This document shows positions 42,580 to 49,773 of a stretch of DNA of 64,000 nucleotides, piece after piece. The translations under genes and the position numbers were made by a program. Position 1 is the stretch's first letter, and each line of letters begins with the position of its first letter. The notes beneath the pieces are model-generated. The model made no database searches. It worked only from the letters and a program-made list of their open reading frames with translations, and had not been told where the DNA came from. The stretch comes from Lachnoclostridium sp. An138 (lineage in GTDB: Bacteria; Bacillota; Clostridia; Lachnospirales; Lachnospiraceae): assembly GCF_002160765.1 (NCBI RefSeq), contig NZ_NFLF01000005.1:1-64000 (forward strand), written 5' to 3'.

Positions 42580-42790
42580 GTTCCGCCGTTACGATTCACA
42601 GCCGATTCAGACATGGAAACAGATGTGTCGTGCTGGCACGTAAGCATCTGTTTCCATGTCTGAATCAGGACTGTAAAGCAGTCACCCCGCCCACATAAGC
42701 AGTCTTAGCTCCGTAAGGAGCAAAACTGGAGCCTCAAAGAGGCGACGAGTGCGCATGCGGGCGGGTGGCTGTGAATCGTAACGTTCCGCC
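42580..42790. mobile_element. MITE with 16-bp inverted ends and 8-bp target duplication
   Basis: Ends GTTACGATTCACAGCC (42588-42603) / GGCTGTGAATCGTAAC (42767-42782) are perfect inverted repeats, flanked by direct copies of GTTCCGCC (42580-42587, 42783-42790). The 195-bp body holds a perfect 22-bp inverted repeat (42604-42625 / 42645-42666) with a CGTGC/GCACG tip and further hairpins (GCTCC-GTAA-GGAGC; GCCTC-AAA-GAGGC). No coding capacity. An 8-bp duplication points to mobilisation by a DDE transposase supplied elsewhere. Confidence 0.85.
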
Positions 42791-42807
42791 CACGAAATCT
42801 CCGATGT

Positions 42808-43710
42808 TCAGTTCAGTATCTGCCTGACCTCTTCTTCTGTAGCAGACAGCCGTCTGGCAATTTCCTGCACAGGAACGTTTTCTCCTGCCAGACGGAGAAT
42901 CTGTTTGGCCAGCTCCAGGCCGCTCTCCCTTCCTTTTTCCATTCCCTTTTCCATTCCTTTCTTTACTCCATCATCAAATATCATTTGTCCCAGACGCGTC
43001 ATATAAAACTCCTCCTTCACTTTCTCCAGTTCCTCTTTCTGGACAAATTTTTCCGCAAGCGTGTAAAGCACTGCCTGCATTTTTAACAGTTCAGATTTCT
43101 CCTGATTTTCCTGCTCTCCCCGGAGAAGGAAAAGGCTCCGCCGGATACGTTCGGACTGAGGCAGCTTTCCACTCATCAAAGGTGTCAGAATCACCTTCAA
43201 CAGTTCCTCACGTTCCAGGCGCTTTATCTTCTGTTTTTCTTCCAAGTCTCGAATGAGCGTGTCTGCATCCCAATCCTTCAGGCAGACAACTCTGACATGA
43301 TAGCAGCTCATGCCATTTACCAGCTGCTCCATAGGTTTTCTTGTGTCGGCTGTGCAGAGCACACAGGTAGTCACTTCTCTTTTGTACTGGTAACTGAGTA
43401 TCGCTTCATAGACGCGAAACCGTCTCAGATCATCCTTCGTAATACTGTCGCTTTCAAATTCCAGATGCAGGATTTTTCCGTCTTCCATCTCATAATTGAA
43501 ATCCTCAAAAAAATCTTCTGTTTTAAGCTGCACCTGCTCTGTCGGAAGGGTTCTCTTGATTTTTCCTTTCAGCCCCATCAGGGCCAGCAGCTCCTCTCCC
43601 ATCAGCTGAGCCGCCGCTTTCAGCGCACGATCTTCCCGCGGGTAGCTGCCATGCTTACCAGAATTGCCGGAAGCGTTTCTTTGCTCCATACGCATGCTTC
43701 GCAGAAACAT
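42808..43710 (-). CDS. Rpn-family PD-(D/E)XK nuclease/transposase-like protein
   Basis: A 300-residue protein of the Rpn/TIGR01784 type. The nuclease core includes ILHLEFESDSI (the E-x-E of the PD-(D/E)xK fold) followed by YEAILSYQY and the VRVVCLKDW strand. The C-terminal part has the usual repetitive GMEKGMEKGRESGLELAK tract and an HTH-like end (VQEIARRLSATEEEVRQIL). These proteins promote RecA-independent recombination in E. coli. An internal ATG (MEQRNASG) is an alternative start. It is flanked by two MITEs and is not part of either neighbouring operon. Confidence 0.8.
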   Translation of the reverse strand: MFLRSMRMEQRNASGNSGKHGSYPREDRALKAAAQLMGEELLALMGLKGKIKRTLPTEQVQLKTEDFFEDFNYEMEDGKILHLEFESDSITKDDLRRFRVYEAILSYQYKREVTTCVLCTADTRKPMEQLVNGMSCYHVRVVCLKDWDADTLIRDLEEKQKIKRLEREELLKVILTPLMSGKLPQSERIRRSLFLLRGEQENQEKSELLKMQAVLYTLAEKFVQKEELEKVKEEFYMTRLGQMIFDDGVKKGMEKGMEKGRESGLELAKQILRLAGENVPVQEIARRLSATEEEVRQILN

Positions 43711-43789
43711 ATTTCAGAAGCTACCTATATTATAAATAAATTACATCAGCCAGACAACAGCGGATTTAAAGTTTCTGCTTCCCCTTTCC

Positions 43790-44066
43790 TACCCTCAGTT
43801 GACAAGGACACACTCGCCTCCAGCGGCCTAATTACGGCATTTTCTGCGTCATCGTCAATCGGCGTACGTTTAGTACACCTCATTCCGATTCCTTGAAACT
43901 ACCGTAATTAGGCCTACTGGAGGTCGAAGAGTCAGGCAGCGGCTGTTTCAGTGCCCTGCAAGACACTTGAACGACGCGTACTGGACGTACGCAGAGAGAA
44001 AAGCAACGCAGCAGGACGCTGAAACAGCCCTGTCCTGACCGTGTGTGCTCTTGTCAACTGAGGGTA
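43790..44066. mobile_element. MITE with 15-bp inverted ends and TA target duplication
   Basis: CCCTCAGTTGACAAG (43792-43806) / CTTGTCAACTGAGGG (44050-44064) are perfect inverted ends, each flanked by TA, as expected for IS630/Tc1-mariner-type insertion. The 273-bp body holds two internal imperfect inverted repeats (CCTCCAG...CCTAATTACGG with its complement, and GTCAGG...GGCTGTTTCAG with its complement), so the element can fold as a branched cruciform. No gene. Confidence 0.8.
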
Positions 44067-44283
44067 TTATTTTTGTTATCCCTGGATTTTGCTGCCCGAT
44101 ATGGGCTGTGAAAATCAGATCTTTATATTTTTCTCTTCTGCCGATCGGCATGGAAGCAAAGCTTCCGGTAAAACAGGACAGCTTCTGCACTGTCGTCCAA
44201 AATGTACAAATATGCCAGAGCTGCCAGAACGCAAAACCGGCAGCTCCGGAACAATGAAAAGATATCAAAAATGTAAAAAAACG

Positions 44284-44321
44284 TCAAGTGATTCTCCATT
44301 CTACCTGCTGCGGATCTGGCG
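44284..44321 (-). pseudogene. 3' remnant of an HD/kinase paralogue
   Basis: About 38 bp match the 3' end of the gene at 46917 (roughly 34 of 40 aligned positions). On the minus strand it reads PDPQQVEWRIT then stop, against RQEAQQVEWRST then stop. It implies a second, mostly deleted copy of the HD/polynucleotide-kinase gene downstream of the gene at 44697. Confidence 0.6.
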
Positions 44322-44596
44322 TTTGGATATATGCAATAAAAAATTGTGTCTGCCATCCAATTTCCGCGTGAGATGGCAAGCATTTCCCGGAGATTCATTG
44401 GCGCAGCGCCCTTATTTACATATACGAGAAAATATGTCGTGTATATCCAACAATTGAACTTATTTTGGACATAGCAGGCTGCTTTTTCTCCATATGTATA
44501 ATCCGCAGCTGATATCGAGGAAGAAAAGCAATATTCAGCTATGATAATGGTACTTTTGGATATCAGAACGGGAAAATGCTGTATATATCCAAAACC
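44321..44596. repeat. Region with four TTGGATATA-type motifs
   Basis: TTGGATATA or its complement occurs at 44323, 44442, 44556 (final C) and 44584, two on each strand. The outer pair, about TTTGGATATATGCA and TGCTGTATATATCCAAAA, face each other like inverted ends of a 276-bp element. No convincing gene lies here or in 44597-44696. It may be a degenerate mobile element or a cluster of binding sites. Confidence 0.4.
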
Positions 44597-44696
44597 TGCA
44601 AAATACATGCTGTTTGGCAGCCAGATTTATTCAGAAACTGCCCCAATATATGCGGGACGCCCTAACATGTGGTTTCAATGCTGCCTGAAGGCTATT

Positions 44697-46844
44697 TTAT
44701 GAGCTAAAGTATTGATTTTCCTTCAGCTCGTCCCGCACCTGCATCAGAATTTTCCCAAGCCGATTTTCCCCTTTTCCTGTATGGATGTCGATTCCCCAGC
44801 AGGTATCATTCCATGTGGTGCCTTCCACCAGCCTTTTCCCGCCGGTAGCCAGAAGCTTTTCGGCAAGCTCCGGGTTCTGCGTGAATTTTGCCCGGACAAT
44901 CTCCAACATCAGGCCTGTCTTAACCTCTTCCCAATCCTCCCGGAGCCTGACCCTGCCGCCGAGGGACTTTGCCCTGCCCGGCGCCAGTCCGGCGAACCAG
45001 AGGCGCTTTTCCTCATCCTCACACTTCTGCGCCTGGAAAGCCGCCTCACTGTTCCTGTACCGGATTCCTCCAAATTCTACAGGCGCGTCATAAAAGTTGC
45101 CAAGGAACGCGTATCTGCCTGTAAATCGGCTGATACAGTCCAGATCTGCGTAACCCTTTTCCACAAGGATCTCCCAAACCTCATCTGTCACCATGTCCCT
45201 GGCCTGCTCGTCATGATCGCGGAGGCATCTGCGCAGCCGGGATGAGCTGATCCCTTCCGTGCCGTCCGGCATCTGGAAGGAGAGAAAGCCTGCGCAGTTT
45301 TCATACAGGAAGCGGCTGCGCGCAATCACCGTTTCCGGCTTTTGCCCGCTTCTGGCCGCTGTCAGAACCTGAAAATGCTCCAGCAGCTCCCGGATATGTC
45401 TCCAGCGCGGCATGATCTGCAGTTTATCGCAGCCAGCCAGATAAAAAATCCTGGCATTTGGATATTTTTTCTGTACTCTGCAGAGAGTATCATACGCATG
45501 ATTGCCTGCATCTTCCCCCATCTCTCCTGTTTCTACGGAAAACCGGGGATCTTCCCTGCACACCGCCTCCAGCATCTGAATCCTCAGCTCATCCGTCATG
45601 AGCTTACAGGATGGCTCGCTCCTTTTCAGCTTGTGTTCTATGTATTTCCCTGACGCCGGAGCGAAGATGCCCTTGTCCGCCCCTACTGCGTCTGCAGCAG
45701 CCTGAAGCAGCTTAAAATGAGCGATGGTAGGCGGATGGAAAGAACCTCCCATCACGATGATCTTTTCTCTTGTCCTGTCTGCCTTTGCCTCCTTCAGATT
45801 CTCTCTCAGCATATAAGCAGCCTGCGCTTCCTTCTCCGTATTTACGCCGCAGGCGCCGTTTTCTGGAGTCTTTCCCTCCATCCCCCGCAGCAGCGAAGTG
45901 CACGCTTCCTCGATGACCGGCTTTCCCTTCAGCGCAGCCAGCCAGCTCTTTGGGATATCTCCATATCCGTAGGCCAGCCCAGCCAGCCCTCCCGCTACGG
46001 CGGCGGTAGTGTCCGTATCTTCTCCAAGATTAACCGCCGTCAGCACGCAGTCCCGGTAGCTGCCCGTGGTAAGAAAGCACCAGAGAGCCGCCGTCAGCGT
46101 ATCCGCCACATAGCCGCCGCTTTTTATCTCCGTCTCCGGCAGTTCCGCCAGGCTGTCCGTATCCCGAATCCGCTCCCAGATCGGCAGCGCCTCCGCAAAT
46201 TTTTCATGCCGCCTGTACCAGCCGAGGGCTGCCCCAGCCCCATCTCTGACAGCCGTCTCCCGATCCACGCCTTCCATCAGGCGAACCGCGATATTGGCAT
46301 AGATTCCGCAGGCAGACAGCGCAATGGCATGGCGGTGCGTCAGTGCGGAAGCTTTATGGACAATGTCCATCGCCTTCCGGGACTTCGTAAGATCCGCGCC
46401 GAATCTGGAATAAAGGTAATACGCTGCGGGAAGTATTCTCATCAGAGAACCATTTCCGTTGGAGGACACCTTATTCCCACCGCACAGAACAGGCTCCACC
46501 CCTTCTTTATACCGGAACAGCGCCTGCGCCGTTGTAATTCCGCAGTCGAACCGTTCCCCCCACGGAGAGTATTTCCCATTCTCATACCAGTCCAGGAAAC
46601 GCTCCATGATATCATGGGCATGGACGCCCCCTGTTTCCCCGATACTCTGAGCCAGGCACAGGGTCAGGCTGCCATCGTCCGACCATGTCCCTTCCGGCTG
46701 TCCATATGTCCCTCCGCCAGACATCTCCGAGATCGGCTTCCGCTTCAGGCTCTCCCTGCTGCGAAATTCTGCCGGCACTCCCAGCGCGTCTCCCACACAT
46801 ACTCCGTAAATTCCGCTGCGAATCATATCTATTCTATCTGTCAT
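44697..46844 (-). CDS. ADP-ribosylglycohydrolase-NadD-like-NADAR fusion
   Basis: A 715-residue three-domain protein. (1) About 8-310: ADP-ribosylglycohydrolase (DraG/ARH fold) with metal residues in GTWSDDGSLT and GEDTDTTAAVAGG. (2) About 335-555: nucleotidyltransferase like NadD (VMGGSFHPPTIAHFK, ISSSRLRR), which would transfer AMP to a nicotinate/nicotinamide mononucleotide. (3) About 562-710: NADAR domain (GRYAFLGNFYDAPVEF, SEAAFQAQKC, VEGTTWNDTCWG); NADAR proteins remove ADP-ribose from guanine bases. Together it both strips ADP-ribose and may rebuild NAD. Start 46844 has GGAGGAG upstream. Last intact gene of the RNA-repair operon. A two-domain paralogue is at 49774. Confidence 0.88.
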   Translation of the reverse strand: MTDRIDMIRSGIYGVCVGDALGVPAEFRSRESLKRKPISEMSGGGTYGQPEGTWSDDGSLTLCLAQSIGETGGVHAHDIMERFLDWYENGKYSPWGERFDCGITTAQALFRYKEGVEPVLCGGNKVSSNGNGSLMRILPAAYYLYSRFGADLTKSRKAMDIVHKASALTHRHAIALSACGIYANIAVRLMEGVDRETAVRDGAGAALGWYRRHEKFAEALPIWERIRDTDSLAELPETEIKSGGYVADTLTAALWCFLTTGSYRDCVLTAVNLGEDTDTTAAVAGGLAGLAYGYGDIPKSWLAALKGKPVIEEACTSLLRGMEGKTPENGACGVNTEKEAQAAYMLRENLKEAKADRTREKIIVMGGSFHPPTIAHFKLLQAAADAVGADKGIFAPASGKYIEHKLKRSEPSCKLMTDELRIQMLEAVCREDPRFSVETGEMGEDAGNHAYDTLCRVQKKYPNARIFYLAGCDKLQIMPRWRHIRELLEHFQVLTAARSGQKPETVIARSRFLYENCAGFLSFQMPDGTEGISSSRLRRCLRDHDEQARDMVTDEVWEILVEKGYADLDCISRFTGRYAFLGNFYDAPVEFGGIRYRNSEAAFQAQKCEDEEKRLWFAGLAPGRAKSLGGRVRLREDWEEVKTGLMLEIVRAKFTQNPELAEKLLATGGKRLVEGTTWNDTCWGIDIHTGKGENRLGKILMQVRDELKENQYFSS

Positions 46845-46916
46845 CCGCTGCTCCTCCTTTCTGACGCACATCCCATTTTTAAAAAGCGTCCTTTCAGGTC
46901 AGAAAATCCAAAGATG

Positions 46917-48101
46917 TCAAGTACTTCTCCACTCTACCTGCTGCGCCTCCTGGCGCTCCGGCGGCGTCAGCTTCTCCAGCATCCTCACGATACTGCCCTC
47001 CGGCACCGTTTGGGAAGAGTCTGCATGTCCCCTCTCCCGGTTGCGCCGCAGGCCTTCTTTCCAGCCTGTCTCCAGAAATACAATCCGCACCGATGCTTTA
47101 TAGGACTCAAAGAGTTCTGTATTCTTTCTGCGGAGCTCCGGCGTCAGGCTGGTGGCGTTCCACACAAAGGGCTGCCGCGCGCGCAGATATGCCCGCGCCC
47201 TCTCCCTGGCCTCAGCCGCCACCTGCCCCTGGGACTCTGCAGGGGAAACCTTCATTTCCCTGCGGATCTCATCCAGCGACACCACGGGCAGCCCCGGATA
47301 ATGCTCCCGGATCCAGGTGTCCTTCCCTGTGCCGGGCAGGCCGCACATCAGAACCACTTCGCCCCAGGTATCGTCATAAAGCTCCCCCTCCGGCCAGGCA
47401 AGCTTTCCTTTCAGGTAGGCTCTCTGGGCGTATGGGGAGGAAAAAGCCTTCGGACCTTCCAGGCATCCCAGCTCTTCGGCCAGAATCTCCGTAAAGGCGG
47501 CCCGTTCGGCCAGTTCCGCCGTGTCCTCTGCCAGCCGCCCCACGGCGTCCGCCCTGGAGAGCAGGCAGAGCAGAGAGAGCTGAAAATCGCCCGCCAGCTC
47601 TCCGGCCGCAGCGATCCGGATCAGTTTCCTTCTGTCCTCATTCTCCCCCAGGTGTATGGGCTCCATGTGATACCGGATCAGCGTACAGACCGTTTCGCGG
47701 AAATTCTGAAGCTCCGGCGTGCCGGCCATGCCGAGTTCCCTCCAGAGCAGCTCCCTGGCCATATGCGCGCCGGCTACCCCGTGGCGGGGAGCTCTCAGGC
47801 GCCCGTCTTCCACCCTGGTACAGCGTATCTTTCCCGCATCATGGAGCAGGGCAGCCAGAAAAAGCTCCTGCCTCTGCCGCCGGGGCAGCGCCCGGAACGC
47901 TTCCATGGCGCTTAAGGCTTCGCAGACCATTTTCGTATGCGTCCACACATCCCCTTCCCCGTGCCAGACAGGATCCTGAGGCGTCCCCCTCATACCCTCC
48001 GCAAACTTCTGAATACAGAAATGCCGCTCCACCCCTTCCCAGTCTGTGTCCCAGTCCGGTCCTTCCGGAAAACACCGGAAGAGCTCCTCTCTGCTCTTCA
48101 C
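46917..48101 (-). CDS. HD-phosphohydrolase/polynucleotide-kinase-like protein
   Basis: A 394-residue fusion. Residues 45-200: HD domain with His/Asp metal ligands (DVWTHTKMVC, LLHDAGK at 86-91, RYHMEPIH), likely a 2',3'-cyclic phosphate or phosphatase activity. Residues 248-390: P-loop kinase like T4 Pnk (GLPGTGKDT Walker A 254-262; SLDEIR with Asp277; WNATSLTPELRR; an arginine-rich lid). The pair would heal RNA ends so the ligase next door can seal them. GTG start with AGGAGGTGA upstream. It lies 50 nt after the RNA-ligase gene. A decayed paralogue end lies at 44284. Confidence 0.85.
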   Translation of the reverse strand: MKSREELFRCFPEGPDWDTDWEGVERHFCIQKFAEGMRGTPQDPVWHGEGDVWTHTKMVCEALSAMEAFRALPRRQRQELFLAALLHDAGKIRCTRVEDGRLRAPRHGVAGAHMARELLWRELGMAGTPELQNFRETVCTLIRYHMEPIHLGENEDRRKLIRIAAAGELAGDFQLSLLCLLSRADAVGRLAEDTAELAERAAFTEILAEELGCLEGPKAFSSPYAQRAYLKGKLAWPEGELYDDTWGEVVLMCGLPGTGKDTWIREHYPGLPVVSLDEIRREMKVSPAESQGQVAAEARERARAYLRARQPFVWNATSLTPELRRKNTELFESYKASVRIVFLETGWKEGLRRNRERGHADSSQTVPEGSIVRMLEKLTPPERQEAQQVEWRST

Positions 48102-48151
48102 AGCCGCTCACCTCCTCCTGTCTTTCTTTCTGTCTGCCAGCTCTCCGCTGC

Positions 48152-48964
48152 TCATTGTCCGCAGGATTCAAACAGCTTTTCAAGCGGCACACAGAGCTGA
48201 TTTGGCACAATGGGACGCTCCAGCCAGTGTGTGCCTGACTCATCCACGCACTGGGCGAAGGACGCCCGCACATATTTCAGCCGCGCTGCCACCTGCCCAT
48301 TTTCCTCCACCTTCAGATACAGGCCCTCCATCAGCCCGGAGGGATCTGTCTCCCGGCACTGCAGCTCCGGGTCAAGGCCAAGGCGTCCGCTTACTTTCCG
48401 CAGCCTTTCTCTGTGGTCGGAAGTAATAAAACGGGAAACGCCCAAAAGCCCCATCAGTTCCTCCCTCCTGGCAAAGCTTTTCTGTGCCAGTACCGGAACC
48501 GACACCACCGGAAGCCCTGCCAGAAGCCGCTGTCTCGAAGACGTATCCAGAAAACGCCCGGTCTGCCTGTCCAGCACGTCAAACTCCAGAAAATAGTGGG
48601 GCAGGGCGTCATAAAAGACCGAATGCTTCGCATACATCCATTCGCCGTACATGATGTAACGGCTGCCCAGGACCTGATAAAAAGCGTCCCTGTGGACGGC
48701 GGCCCACTGCTTCATCAGCGCATAATGTCTCTCCCGGTATCCTCCCGTCAGATAATGGCCTCTGCTCTGGAGCAGCAGCTCTCCATCCGCCGAAAAGGAA
48801 ACCGCGGAATTCGCTCCGTCACATTTTTCTTCCACTGCCAGATTCCGCCCCGCAATCTCCGAAAACGGAATCTGAGACAGTTCCTCGTCTCCCGGCTGCA
48901 GCCGGGAGCCTTCCAGATGAGGCGTCCGGGGATATTTGATCATTGACTGCGTCTGTCTTTCCAT
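48152..48964 (-). CDS. RNA ligase
   Basis: A 270-residue ATP-dependent RNA ligase. Nucleotidyltransferase motifs in order: motif I EEKCDGAN with the adenylated Lys47, then the RGH motif (68-70), motif III YGEWMYAKHS (106-115), motif IIIa YFLEFDV (124-130), motif IV EGLYLKVE and motif V RLKYVRA near the C-terminus. Close to the compact Rnl2/PF09414 class in layout. It seals 5'-phosphate to 3'-hydroxyl RNA ends, such as nicked tRNA, after end healing by the HD/kinase protein. Start 48964 has AAAGGAG upstream. Adjacent genes encode the healing enzyme and a methyltransferase. Confidence 0.9.
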   Translation of the reverse strand: MERQTQSMIKYPRTPHLEGSRLQPGDEELSQIPFSEIAGRNLAVEEKCDGANSAVSFSADGELLLQSRGHYLTGGYRERHYALMKQWAAVHRDAFYQVLGSRYIMYGEWMYAKHSVFYDALPHYFLEFDVLDRQTGRFLDTSSRQRLLAGLPVVSVPVLAQKSFARREELMGLLGVSRFITSDHRERLRKVSGRLGLDPELQCRETDPSGLMEGLYLKVEENGQVAARLKYVRASFAQCVDESGTHWLERPIVPNQLCVPLEKLFESCGQ

Positions 48965-49039
48965 ATGCTCTCCTTTCCCTGCCTTCTCCATACTCTTCCT
49001 GTTTTCTGCAGTTCTTCTTTCCGGCCGCAGATCCTTCCG

Positions 49040-49672
49040 TCATCCTTCCTTTCCCAGCGGCGCAGCCACAAACAGGTGTCCCGGCACTCCGTCAAAATGC
49101 AGGCGGCGGCAGCCCGCCGCCTCAAAAAGCTCCGTCAGTCTCTCTTTTGTCAGCAGATGAATGTGCTCCGGATTGTCGTCCGGCTTTGAAGGCACCGTCA
49201 CCACCACATACCGTCTGGCCATCCGCACCGCCGCCCGCACTGCGCTTTCCACATCGGGAATGTGCTCCAGCACCTCCAGCGCCGTCACCACGTCAAAGGA
49301 ACCGTCCGGAAACGGCTGTCCGCAGAGATCTGCCTGCACTGCCCGAAGTCTCGTGATTCCGCCCCGGTTTACATCCTGCAGAAATTCCACCCGGCGCGGC
49401 AGCACATCGATGGACACGGTCTCTGTCTTCGGAAACTCTTCCAGAAAGGGAAACAGGAAAACTCCTCTTCCGCTTCCCACATCCAGCAGGCTCTCCGGCT
49501 GGACGGCATGCAGGAAGCCAAGGACCTTTCTCACCCGGGGAAGCTCTCTGTGGCCGCGCTTGAACGGATACAGCTTCGGCTCCTCCTCTTCCGTGGAACT
49601 CTGTCCGATCCGTCCGGCTCTGCCTCTCAGATAGGCGGCTGCCAGGCGCTTATAATATTCTCTTTCATCCAT
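49040..49672 (-). CDS. Class I SAM-dependent methyltransferase
   Basis: A 210-residue Rossmann methyltransferase. Motif I LLDVGSGRGVFLFP (about 56-69), motif II Asp in VSIDVLPRRV, motif IV FDVVTALEVLEHI, and a following VVTVPSKPDDNPEHIHLL segment. Substrate not certain. Its position between RNA ligase and NadD-NADAR genes recalls Hen1-type RNA 2'-O-methylation in bacterial RNA repair, but the specific Hen1 metal motif is not evident. Start 49672 has GAGGAAGCAGG upstream; the longer frame runs over a tandem repeat and is not favoured. Confidence 0.78.
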   Translation of the reverse strand: MDEREYYKRLAAAYLRGRAGRIGQSSTEEEEPKLYPFKRGHRELPRVRKVLGFLHAVQPESLLDVGSGRGVFLFPFLEEFPKTETVSIDVLPRRVEFLQDVNRGGITRLRAVQADLCGQPFPDGSFDVVTALEVLEHIPDVESAVRAAVRMARRYVVVTVPSKPDDNPEHIHLLTKERLTELFEAAGCRRLHFDGVPGHLFVAAPLGKEG

Positions 49673-49708
49673 CCCTGCTTCCTCTCTTCCTGTGATTTTC
49701 TTCACCAC

Positions 49709-49769
49709 ATTTCTGCCGATTCCTGTGAGTTTCCTTCGCTGCATTTCTGCCGATTCCTGTGAGTTTCCT
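49709..49769. repeat. Two direct 27-bp repeats
   Basis: A 27-bp unit ending CTGTGAGTTTCCT occurs at 49709-49735 and 49743-49769 (34-bp period) between the NadD-NADAR and methyltransferase genes. It likely arose by slippage and lengthens the spurious upstream reading frame. Confidence 0.8.
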
Positions 49770-49773
49770 GCCC

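Noticed and set aside
42604-42666. Large hairpin as terminator of the Rpn-type gene
   Set aside because: It lies inside a MITE with target duplications and has no T-run; the true terminator is at 42517-42563.
44123-44608. 161-codon minus-strand frame
   Set aside because: It has Cys/Phe/Tyr-rich, low-complexity sequence, no ribosome site, and runs through a gene remnant and repeats.
45717-47915. 732-codon plus-strand frame
   Set aside because: It lies opposite the NADAR fusion and HD/kinase genes, has odd composition (many His, Pro, Arg, Ser) and no recognised domain.
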